NCBI GenBank assembly: GCA_021784255.1
Contig: JAJXSZ010000014.1
Span: 1-20,783 of the forward strand
Direction: 5' to 3'
DNA from: Pseudomonadota bacterium
GTDB lineage: Bacteria; Pseudomonadota; Alphaproteobacteria; Acetobacterales; Acetobacteraceae
DNA length: 20,783 bases
Notes under the pieces: model-generated
Told to the model about the DNA's origin: nothing
Databases searched by the model: none
What the model saw: the letters and a program-made list of their open reading frames with translations, nothing else
Program-made: the position numbers and the translations under genes
Part shown: positions 1 through 8,700 of the stretch, one piece after another
How the letters are laid out: every line of letters starts with the position of its first letter
Position numbering within the stretch: the first letter of the stretch is position 1

Positions 1-127
1 TCGCGGGTCCAGTCGTCGTGGGTCCAGTCGTGGCGGGTGGCGGCGGCGGGGCCGCCATGGCGCTTAGGCTGCCGAGGTCGAGGGCGGCCAGAGTTGCCAT
101 CAGGATCAATCTCGGGGTCATTCTCAC
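1..127 (-). CDS. Secreted Pro/Thr-rich protein, N-terminal part (cut by left edge)
   Basis: The reading frame starts at GTG (125-127), seven bases after a GAGG ribosome binding site, with a second possible start at ATG two codons later. The first 25 residues look like a signal peptide: positively charged MRMTPR, a hydrophobic stretch of Leu, Ala and Ile, then an Ala-Met-Ala signal peptidase I type site. The mature part begins APPPPPA and continues as a TTGP repeat, which is encoded by the 15-base DNA repeat at 5-31. The gene runs off the window, so size and function are unknown; export to the periplasm or cell surface is the only supported inference. Codon 2 onward shows no stop. It lies downstream of the 54-residue gene on the same strand. 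I do not recognise the family. Confidence 0.55.
   Translation of the reverse strand, partial: MRMTPRLILMATLAALDLGSLSAMAAPPPPPATTGPTTTGPA
5..31. repeat. Short tandem repeat encoding TTGP units
   Basis: The 12-mer gggtccagtcgt occurs at 5-16 and again at 20-31, a 15-base period. It lies in frame in the minus-strand secreted protein, where it codes for successive Thr-Thr-Gly-Pro type pentapeptides. It may continue beyond the left edge. Confidence 0.6.
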
Positions 128-320
128 TGTAGAACCTCATGAGGTTGCATGTCGCGTGATGCGGAAAGCACGTGCGCCGGACCTGACGGTCGCAGCGGTC
201 GCGCAACCTTGTCGGACAGCCATGATATTGCGACTCGGCAACTATCCGCGGCTTCACCGGCCGGCGTCGCGCCGATCGGCCAGCCCACATTCCCAGGCCC
301 GTATCCCCAGGCCCGGGTTC

Positions 321-485
321 CTAGGTCCGCGTTCCGGGGCCCTTGGTCCCCGGGTCGGAAATCCTGCCACGTTGTGCCGGCGGCATCGGTGGCGCCGGCA
401 CACGTTGCGCGGTTGCCGGCGCGGATGGCTTGGCGGTTTTCGGCTTCTTCGCTTCCCGGTTGCCGCGTTGGCGTCCCTTGGGCAT
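321..485 (-). CDS. Small basic protein of the MPKG-R-NRE-KKPK type
   Basis: This 54-residue ORF starts at ATG (483-485), five bases after a strong GGAGGA ribosome binding site, and ends at TAG. The N-terminus MPKGRQRGNREAKKPKTAKP matches a family of tiny conserved hypothetical proteins that I know from many alphaproteobacteria, which share a MPKG, then N-R-E, then KKPK pattern. The rest is Pro/Ala/Gly-rich and probably unstructured. No membrane segment or signal peptide is present. The function of the family is not known to me; the many Lys and Arg residues would allow nucleic-acid binding, but that is only inference. The C-terminal coding part overlaps degenerate repeats of ccccaggcccg at roughly 293-320. 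The assignment rests on N-terminal pattern plus ribosome binding site. Confidence 0.65.
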   Translation of the reverse strand: MPKGRQRGNREAKKPKTAKPSAPATAQRVPAPPMPPAQRGRISDPGTKGPGTRT

Positions 486-890
486 CGCAGTCCTCCTTCT
501 CGTTCTGCTCCGGCCGGTTTGCTCGCGATACCGGTGCGCGCTGGCGTCTCACCTGGCTGCGTCCGGCCCCCGGCAGCCCGCTTGAGTAGATTCCGAATCT
601 GCCGAGGTTGCGAGTGGCAGCCTATCGTGACCTAATCCGATCTCGACCTAATCCGATCTCGGTCGGGCTACCGGCCCGCAGGCCGGCTGGAGCAGCGAAG
701 CTTCCGCCTACCACCCCTCTATGGCGGTGTGCGCCGTGTTGGTGCCGGGATGCGTCGAGCGATGGCCAGGCGCAGGCCGGCGTTCGGTGAGCGAAGTTCC
801 CCCGAACTCGCCGAGCGTGTCCCGGTACCGACATCCTCCCAAGCCCCGGCCCCGATCTCGGTCAATGCCAATATGAACCAATGCCGGCGG
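486..890. other. Stretch without a supportable gene
   Basis: I see no convincing coding region here. The ORFs that cross it lack ribosome binding sites and recognisable motifs. It holds an exact 16-base tandem repeat (629-660) and a GC-rich palindrome, ccggcc-cgca-ggccgg (671-686). The part next to 485 should carry the promoter of the 54-residue gene, but no clear -35/-10 pair is visible. Confidence 0.5.
629..660. repeat. Exact 16-bp tandem duplication
   Basis: The unit gacctaatccgatctc is present twice head to tail (629-644 and 645-660) with no mismatch. It is non-coding as far as I can tell. A third partial similarity, ccgatctcggtc, occurs near 852-863. Confidence 0.9.
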
Positions 891-1052
891 TCATCGCACC
901 ACGACTTGATGATAGCTGCCGCTGCCGAACGGCAGGTAGACCACCAGAATCGGAACGGCGAGACCGAACTGGCCGCCGAAGCCGCGCCCGCCACAATAGC
1001 CGGAGCGATAACCATAATAACCGCTACCGCCAGACAGAAAACATATCAACAA
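891..1052 (-). CDS. Doubtful Gly/Tyr-rich small protein ORF
   Basis: An open frame of about 53 codons ends at TGA (891-893). Its only possible starts are TTG codons at 1050-1052 or 1047-1049, and there is no good ribosome binding site. The N-terminal half is rich in Gly, Tyr and Ser (pattern GSGYYGYRSGYCGGRGFGG), and the C-terminal half has a short hydrophobic run LAVPILVVYLPFG. Small proteins with a Gly/Tyr-rich head and a single short hydrophobic tail are common as hypothetical genes in this group, so this may be a real gene or the tail of a decayed one. An in-frame TGA closes the frame a few codons upstream. It lies downstream of the entericidin-like gene on the same strand. Confidence 0.25.
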   Translation of the reverse strand: MLICFLSGGSGYYGYRSGYCGGRGFGGQFGLAVPILVVYLPFGSGSYHQVVVR

Positions 1053-1076
1053 ACAAACGTATCAAGTTTTCCGGAG

Positions 1077-1238
1077 TCATTGCGGCGTGTTCGCCTTGGC
1101 ACTTTTCGTTAGCGCGCGCCCGGTCGCGGAAATATCCTGTCCGGCGCCGGCCGTGGTGTGGCAGGCGGACAGCAGCGGCGCGAGCCCGATCAGGGTCAGC
1201 AACGTGAGAGCGACAGTGAGTTTCCTGCGCATGGCCAT
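1077..1238 (-). CDS. Entericidin A/B family small lipoprotein
   Basis: This is a 53-residue protein starting MAMRRK, placed behind an AGGAAAGGA ribosome binding site. ATG at 1230-1232 is an equally possible start two codons later. It has a short positive N-terminus, a hydrophobic core of about 17 residues, and a lipobox Leu-Ser-Ala-Cys in which Cys26 would be lipid-modified. The mature peptide of about 28 residues reads CHTTAGAGQDISATGRALTK, which is the entericidin pattern (C-[NH]T-AG-G-D-S--G-A). In Escherichia coli, entericidins EcnA and EcnB are an envelope lipoprotein antidote and toxin expressed in stationary phase; in alphaproteobacteria single copies are common and their role is unclear. 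No partner entericidin is visible here. The longer in-frame extension to 1274 has no ribosome binding site and is not favoured. Confidence 0.85.
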   Translation of the reverse strand: MAMRRKLTVALTLLTLIGLAPLLSACHTTAGAGQDISATGRALTKSAKANTPQ

Positions 1239-1273
1239 GGTTCCTTTCCTGCGTGCGTCGCGGGCGATGCTCA

Positions 1274-1304
1274 CCCGGACACCGAAAAGCCGTCGGCGCC
1301 CGGG
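1274..1304 (-). terminator. 12-bp RNA hairpin between two small genes
   Basis: The arms 1274-1285 and 1293-1304 form a 12-base-pair stem with a 7-base loop. Two of the pairs are G-U in the minus-strand transcript but would be A-C mismatches in a plus-strand transcript, so the structure belongs to the minus strand. It starts 17 bases after the stop of the 65-residue gene and lies upstream of the entericidin-like gene. There is no U-run after it, so it may be an attenuator or a processing or stability element rather than a simple terminator. Confidence 0.4.
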
Positions 1305-1320
1305 TTGCGTCGCCGTGCGC

Positions 1321-1518
1321 TCAGTGCGCGGCAGCCTTGCTCGTGACCGCCGCGGTCTTCGTTGCCTCGTGTGCCGTCTCCGACTGCTTCATTGCCTTGT
1401 CGGAATGCTCGAGGGCGCTCTTGTGGTTGCCCTTCTCGTGTTGCTCGGCCGCCATCCTGGCGGTCTTCGCGGCGGATTCGTGAGCTTCCGCGGCCTTCAT
1501 GTGGTTGGTCTGTGACAT
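1321..1518 (-). CDS. Small Ala/His/Lys/Glu-rich helical protein
   Basis: This 65-residue protein starts at ATG (1516-1518), seven bases after GGGAG. It is nearly all helix-forming residues (Ala, Glu, Lys, His), with repeated pieces such as KAAEAHESAAKTA, MAAEQHEKGNHKSA and KAMKQSETAHEA spaced like an imperfect 11-14-residue repeat. It has no signal peptide and no Cys. Similar short, soluble, amphipathic hypothetical proteins are widespread in proteobacteria and are often found near stress or envelope genes; I do not know a proven function. Its stop is followed by the hairpin at 1274-1304 and then the entericidin-like gene, so the two may be one transcript. Confidence 0.7.
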   Translation of the reverse strand: MSQTNHMKAAEAHESAAKTARMAAEQHEKGNHKSALEHSDKAMKQSETAHEATKTAAVTSKAAAH

Positions 1519-1717
1519 AGGCTAACTCCCTTTTTGCTTTGCGCTGCTGCTGGACATGAAGGTTGGCGGTTGCGCGTCTCGTCCACCCGACGAGGGAGTG
1601 CGGCGGCAACTTGCTGACGCATGCACCTGTCCAGCCCCTTGAATTTATGCTTCGGCTGCGGACCCGCCAGGATCGGGATTTACTCACCCGCCGATCGCAC
1701 CGGAATTCCGCTGCCTC

Positions 1718-2384
1718 TCAGCGCGCGCCGATCCTGAACATCACTACGTGCACCGTCGCGGCTAGGATCCACAGATCCAGCCGGCGGCTGCGATGCCGCA
1801 GGTAATAGCGGTCGTATCCGAGCTTGTGGTGCGCGTCCTCGACCGAGGCACCATAGCGGTGGTTGACCTGCGCCCAGCCCGTGATCCCGGGCAGCATGTC
1901 GGCGCGCTGCGTGTGGCCGGGAATCGCCTGCGCGAGCTGGTCCACGGAGTGCAGCCGCTCCGGCCGCGGACCGATCAGGCTCATCTCGCCGCGCAGCACA
2001 TTCAGCAGTTGCGGCAGTTCATCGATACGCATCGCCCGCAGATAGGCGCCAAGCCGCGTGACGCGGGCGTCCCGCACGCCCGCCGAGCGCGGCCCGTCGC
2101 TTTCCGCGTCCGCGCGCATGGTGCGGAACTTCAGCGGCGTGAACAACCTGCCGTGCAGCCCGACCCGCACCTGGCGATAAAATACCCCCCGGAGAATCGA
2201 GCTTGATCATGTCGCCGATCACGATGCCGAACGGCAGCGTGATGATCAGCAGCGCGAGGCCGATCGTCACGTCCCGCATCCGGCGTTCCGCGCCCAGTAA
2301 CCGCTGGCGCCACGAACCCGGCCGCGAGCGTCCCGCCACGCCCCGCGGGCCGTCGTCGGCACGCGGTGCCGAAAGCCGCAACAT
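1718..2384 (-). pseudogene. Bacterial sugar transferase (ExoY/WcaJ type), frameshifted
   Basis: Two frames together give an undecaprenyl-phosphate sugar-1-phosphate transferase, the membrane enzyme that starts exopolysaccharide repeat units by loading the first sugar on the lipid carrier. The first frame (from about 2384) holds RRMRDVTIGLALLIITLPFG, the single membrane helix, followed by MIKLDSPGG. The second frame (to the TGA at 1718) holds YRQVRVGLHGR, KFRTMRADAE, then MRIDELPQLLNVLRGEMSLI with GPRPE, and LPGITGWAQVNHRYG, which are the family signatures. The joint lies in a run of six G (plus-strand C run 2185-2190). Five or eight G would restore one frame of about 222 residues, close to ExoY length. 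The start is uncertain; no good ribosome binding site precedes 2384. It may be an inactivated gene, a phase-variable one, or a sequence error. Confidence 0.8.
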
Positions 2385-2705
2385 CCGGCATGGCCATGAG
2401 GTCGTGCGGGCTCATCGTGCGGCCGAGATGGTGGTTGGCCGGGCGTAGCGCCGGCGCCCGGCGCCGCGCCATTGGCCGGCAACCCACCACACCGCGCATG
2501 TCAGGAGCGTCCGCTCGACGCAGGTCGCAAGTCGCCGCCATGTCCCCCGATCTCCCTGGCATGCCGCCGGCCGGCCCAGGGGTGAGCGGGTCGGCATCGT
2601 CGCTCCGTGGGGCGGCTCACGCACTGGCCGCGCGCTCGCCAGGCCCCTCATCCGTTCGTTACAAAACCTTAGATGCTCGGGGCCTGGACGAGCGAGACTC
2701 GGATA
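2385..2705. other. Gap between glucan synthase and sugar transferase
   Basis: I see no convincing gene in these 321 bases. Minus-strand ORFs starting at 2562 and 2651 cross it but show no family motif. The main content is the long inverted repeat at 2633-2694. The stretch 2385-2630 should hold the start region of the sugar transferase, but I cannot point to a promoter. Confidence 0.45.
2633..2694. repeat. Near-perfect 15-bp inverted repeat after the glucan synthase
   Basis: The arm cgctcgccaggcccc (2633-2647) pairs with ggggcctggacgagcg (2679-2694) over 15 base pairs with one bulged base. The loop is 31 bases and AT-richer than the surroundings. It begins 11 bases after the stop of the glucan synthase. 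It could be a long-loop terminator or transcript 3' end, although no U-run follows, or the scar of a small mobile repeat. Confidence 0.65.
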
Positions 2706-5700
2706 CTACTCACGATCGGTGCCCGGTTTCACCCATGCGTCGTGCCCAGGCCCGGTTGCATCGAACGCGCGAGATGCTCCGTCGCGCGCCGAACACCCGA
2801 GCCGCAGCCGCACATGGTGCGTCGCGCCGTCATCGCTGAGCGGCAGGATCAGCGGCCGCACCGTCACAACGGCATCGTCGAGTGCCGCGAACGCAACACC
2901 ACGCCCGGCGCCATCCGGGTTCTCGACCGCGATCTCATAGCGCGACGATCGGTGCCGAAGCGAAACATGCACGCCCGCCCAGCTCCGCGGGATACAGGGA
3001 TCGAGCGCCAGCACATCGCCGCGTAGCCGCATCCCCAGAATGCTCTCCATCCCCGCGCGCTGCATCCATCCGGCCGAGCCGGTGTACCAGCTCCAGCCGC
3101 CGCGCCCGACATGCCCCACCGCCGCATAGACATCGGCAGCCAACGCATAGGGCTCGGTCTTGTAGCGCTCGACCCCGGCCGCCGTCGCCGTGTGCCCGAT
3201 CGGGTTGAGCAGCGCGAACAGCCCGGCGGCGCCCTCGCCGTCGCCGAGTTTCGCGAAGGCCATCACCGCCCACAGTGCCGCATGGGTGTACTGCCCGCCA
3301 TTCTCGCGCAGCCCCGGCGGATAGGCGCGGATATAGCCCGGGTCGTGCTCCCCCTTGTCGAAGGGCGGCGTCAGCAGCAGCGCCAGGCCGTCGGCCGGGC
3401 GGATCAGCTCGCGCGCCATCGCCGTCATCGCCCGCCGCGCGCGCTCGGGATCGGCAGCCCCCGAAAGCACCGCCCATGATTGCGCAATGGAATCGATCCG
3501 GCATTCCTGCGCCGCCGCCGTGCCAAGCGGCGTGCCGTCGTCGAACCAGGCCCGGCGGTACCAGTCGCCGTCCCACGCCTCTCGCTCCAGCGCCGCAAGC
3601 AGCCCCGTCGCGTGCGCCCGCCACACAGCCGCCCGCTCGGCTGCGCCACGCGTCTCGGCCAGCGGTGCCCAGCGGTTCAGCGTGGCGTACAGGAACCAGC
3701 CGAGCCACACGCTCTCGCCCTGCCCCCCGGCACCAACCCGGTTCATGCCGTCGTTCCAGTCCCCGGTTCCGATCAGCGGCAGCCCATGTACACCGAGGCC
3801 GAGGCTGGCGTCGAGCCCGCGCGCGCAATGCTCGAACAGCGACGCGGTTTCGTCGGAGACGGTCGGCTGAAAAAATACATCCCGCTCGCCCGGCGCCAGC
3901 AACTTGCCTTCCAGAAACGGAACCATCGTCTCCAGCACGGCGTCGTCGCCGGTCGTTTCGACATACTGCATCACCGCATCGGCGAGCCAGATGCGGTCAT
4001 CGGCGATCCGCGTGCGCACCCCCTGCCCGGAATGCGGCAGCCACCAGTGCTGTACATCGCCCTCGCGGAACTGCCGCGCCGCCGCCTCCAGCAGATGCGC
4101 GCGGGTGATGGCGGGGCAGGCGTGCGCGAGCGCCATGCCGTCCTGCAACTGGTCGCGGAAACCATAGGCGCCGCTGGCCTGGTAGAACGCGGACCGCGCC
4201 CACACCCGGCACGCCAGTGTCTGGTACAGCAGCCAACCGTTCAGCAGGATATCCATCGCGCGGTCGGGCGTGCGCACCTCGACAGCGCCGAGCACAACGT
4301 CCCAGTGCTGCCCGATCGCCGCCAGCATCGCCTCGGGGTCGGCGGCGCGCATCCGCGCGATCAACGTCCGCGCGTCGTCCTCGCTGCCCGCCGCGCCAAG
4401 GCAGCAGACCAGCTCCACCGTGGCATTGGCCGCCAGCACGATGGTCGCGCGCAGCGCGCCGCAGGGATCGAGCCCCCCGCCCACCCGGTTCGACAGCCGC
4501 GCCCCGCTCGCCAGCGCGGCAGGCGCGGCGAGCGTTCCGTTGCGGCCGATGAACTCCCGCCGGTCGCCCGTGCAGCTGCTCTGCCGCCCGCCGAGATCGA
4601 GAAATACGACCTGCGCGCCAAACTCCGCCTGCCATCTGTTGCGCGCGAACAAGGCCCCGGTCTCGGCATCGATGTCGGTCGTGACGAAGGGCGCCGAGGC
4701 GCCGCGCGCCGGGCCGAGCACGAACTCGGCGAACGCCGTCACCGACAGGTGCCGCGTCCGGCCCGAGGTGTTGTGCAGGCGCAGCACCGACAGCTTCACC
4801 GGGTCCTCCAGCGCCACGAACTGGCGGAGGCTCGCCTCGATCCCATGCGCCGCATGCTCGAACCGGCTATAGCCGCGGCCGTGGCGCGCGATATAGGTCC
4901 CGGCCGGGTCGCGCCGCGGCAGCGCCGTGGGGCTCCAGATCGCGCCGCTATCCTCGTCGCCGAGATAGAACGCCTCGCCCGATCGGTCCGTCACCGGATC
5001 GTTCGACCACGGCGTGATCTGGTTGTCCCGGCTGTTGACCGACCAGGTATAGCCGCTCCCCTCGGCCGAGACCTGGAACCCGAAACCGCGATTGGCGATG
5101 ACATTGAGCCACGGCGCGGGCGTCGTCCGGCCGGGGCCGAGCACCGTCACATATTCGCGCCCGCGGTCGGCAAACCCACCGGTCCCGTTGAAGAATTCGA
5201 GCGCCGGCAGTGTCGGGGCCGGCGGCATCGGCTCCGGGTCCGGGCCGCGCGCCGCGGTCGTACGCGCGTCCGCCCGCGTTTCCGGCGCGCGGTCGAGCTG
5301 GTCGATCAGGCCTCCGCGCCAGCCCGAAAGCACCACCCGCGCCACCGCATCCAGCAGCGCCACGGTCTGAGGCGCGATCACCTCCGCCCGCAGCACGATC
5401 ACCCGGCCCGCAGGCTGCGCCATCGGCACCGGCGCACTGGCCCGCCGCGCCCGCACCAGCGCTTCCAGCGCCACCTGCAGGTCCTGGCCATAGGATGCCG
5501 CGTGGTTGTTGAGGATCACGAGGTCGGCCGGGATCTGCTTCAGCCGCCAGTATTCGTGCGCGCGCAGCAACTGGCGGGCGAGCGGCAGGCTGTCGGAGTC
5601 GGCGATGCGCAGCAACACAATTGGCAGGTCACCCGAGATGCCATGCGCCCACAGGCCGGGTTGCGGGCCGCCGCCGCGCCGGATCGTTTCGGATGCCGGC

Positions 5701-8700
5701 CGCAACGCAGGCGCCGCATACAGCAGATACCCGGCCAGCCGCTGGAACAGGCTCGCCTCGCCGGGGTCGATCCCCAGATGGTGCAGCTGCACCTGCGCCT
5801 GCGTCCAGGCGAGCATGCGGGCGCGCCCGAACGCGGTCGCATCGCGGTGCCGGTCGGCGAGATCGAGCACCTCGGCGCGGCTGGGTGCGACCAAGGTCCA
5901 GAACGCGATGCGCGCCACCCCGCCCGGCGCCACGCGCACCCGCCGGCGAAGCGCGAACACCGGGTCGAGCACCACGCCCACGGTGCCCGACAATCGCCGG
6001 TCCGCGCCCGCCGCCCGCGGCGCGCGGGTGCTGCGGCCACGGCCGAGGAAGCGCGCCCGATCGGTCTCGATCTCCTGCGCTCCCACGGTGGTGCCATCGA
6101 CAACCGCGAGATGCGCGGCCCAAATCTCCGGCTCCTCCGGCTCACGCCGCCGGCGGCTGGCCAGGAGCACCCCGCTCTCCGCGTCATACTCCGTCACCAC
6201 GAACATCTTGGCGAAGGCCGGATGCGCGACATCGGCGGCCTGCGCGCCGAGCACCAGCTCGGCATAAGACGTGATCTCGATCTCGCGCGTCCGGCCGCCA
6301 GAATTGGCGACCGAAACCCGCCTCACCTCGGCCGCGTCCTCCGCCGAGACCACCACCTCCATCGTCGTCGTGATCGCCCCGTCGCGGCGGATGAACTCGG
6401 CGCGATCCTCGCGGAACTTCACGTCATACGCATCGGCCTCGACACCGCTCGGCTGGAACCCGGCCGACCACAGCGCGCCGGCGGTGACATCGCGCAGATA
6501 GATCCACGAGCCCCAGTCATCGCACGTGGCGTCCTCCCGCCATCGTGTCACCGCCATGCCCCGCCAGCGACTGTAGCCGGCGCCGGCGGCCGTCAGCATC
6601 ACCGCATACTCGCCGTTCGACAGCAGCAGCGTCGCCGGCGTGGCCGTATGCGCGCTGGCGTATTGGCGGTTGCCCGGCGCCTCAATCTCCAGAACCGTGG
6701 CCGCCGCCTTGCCCTCCGCCGTCAGCGCGCGGGCCACGGCGACATCGCGCGGCGCGCGCTCCTGCAGCAGCAGCTCGGCGGCCTGCACCATCGGTTCGGC
6801 ATGGAAACGGGTGCGCATCAGCCCGTCCAGCAGCGCGTCGGCGATCGCGACGATCGTCATGCCCTGGTGATGCGCCATGTAGGTGCGCACGATTGCCACC
6901 GTCGCGCCGTCCGGCAGCCGCCCCGGCGTATGGTCGAGCGCGTCATAGAACCCATAGCGCCCGCGCCCGCCAACCCCCGCCAGCCGCGCGAGGTTCGCCG
7001 CCGCCGCGCGCGGATCCACCATGGTCGCCAGCGCCGTCGCATAGGGCGCGATCACCGCGTTGCGCCGCAGCCCCCGCTTCAGCCCGAGGCCCGGCACACC
7101 GAAACTGGAATACTGGTAGGTGTGTTCCAGGTCGCGCACGTTATAGGCGGATTCGGAAATCCCCCAAGGCAGGCCTTGCTTTGTTCCATACTCGATCTGC
7201 CGCCGTACGATCAGTCGGTTGGTCTGCTCGATCAGGCTGCCGATCGGCACGCGCATCACCAGCGCGGGCATCAGGTATTCGAACATCGAACCCGACCAGG
7301 AAATTAGCGCCGCGCCATGCCCGACCGGGGTGACGGCGCGGCCCAGCCGAAACCAGTGCTTGACCGGAACATCCCCCTTGGCGATGGCGATGAAGCTCGC
7401 CAGTTGCGCTTCGGAGGCGAGCAGGTCATAGCAGTTCGGGTCGAGCGCCGCCTCCGCCGCCATCCAGCCGATCGAGAGCAGCTTGCGCGTCTCGTCATAG
7501 AGCGGGGCAAAATTCATCGCCATCGCCATCGCCCGCGCCGCGTCCTCCAGCGCCGACAGGCGCGCCCGCGCCACCGCCACCGGCTGCGCGAGATCGCGTC
7601 GGTGGCTGTCGATCGCGCGGCCAACCGCCTCGGTCCAGAAACGCAGATCGGCCGCGTCCGCGTCCGCGCGCTCGCCCGCCCACGCCGCCGCGGCGCCGAC
7701 CAACGCGGTCGCCAGCGCGGCCAGCCGTGGCAGCACCGCGGTCATCTCCTCCTGCCGCGATAGCGCCTGCCGCGTGGCATCCGCCAGCGTCTTGTGTGCA
7801 TCGCCGAACGCGCGCCACGCCGCCGGTCCCGAGGCGCCATCCAGCCGGTCCGCCGCCTCGCGCACCAGTTCCAGCGCGTCGCCGAGCCCGGCGAGGCGCG
7901 GCGCCAGCGCCAGCGGCCGCATACGCCACGCGCGTAACGTGCCCGCCAGCGCAATGAGGTGGCCGGCCAGATTGCCGCTGTCCACCGAGGAAACATAGCG
8001 CGGGTCGAGCGGGCGCAGGTCGCCCGTGTCATACCAGTTGTAGAAATGACCATGCCACCGATCGAGCGTGCACATCGTCGCGAGCGTCGCTTCCAGTCGA
8101 TCACTCGCCTCTGTCACCCCGATCCAGCCGAAATCATGCGCCGCCGCCGCCGCCAGCAGATACAGGCCGAGATTGGTGGGCGACGTCCGGTGCGCGATCG
8201 CGGGGCGAGGGTCCTCCTGGAAATTATCGGGCGGCAGCATGTGATCGGTCGCGGACACGAAGCTCTCGAAGAAGCGCCAGGTCCGCCGTGCCGTCAGCCG
8301 CAGCGCCGCGGCATCGGCCGGCGCCACCGCGGGTCCGCCCCCGATCGTGGGTGACAGGCTCGCCCAGCGTGCGATCGCCGGTGCCGCAATCCACAGCGCG
8401 GCAAAGCCCAGCGCCAGGGGCCAGGTGCAGCGTCCGGCGACCAGCGCCACCGCCAGCCCCGCCACGCCGATCGCCGGCGAGCCCGCCATTCGCCGATAGA
8501 ATCCGCCGGGATCGAGGCCCGGACCACCCATCGCCGCCGCCGCCGTCACCCATTCCAGCAGGTGCCGGCGGCTAATGCACAAACGAAACAGACTGCGCCC
8601 GATCGCATCGCCCATCAGCCAGGCCTGGTGCGCGAGAAACACCAGCAGCAGCAGCGACTGCGTCATCGCCAGGCCCAGATCGGCCAGCAGCGCCCGCAGG

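Noticed and set aside
3480..7307. A 1,275-codon open frame on the plus strand opposite the glucan synthase
   Set aside because: It is very rich in Arg, Pro, His and Ala, shows no family motif, and lies antisense to a gene with full catalytic signatures. Such frames arise from high-GC third-position bias.
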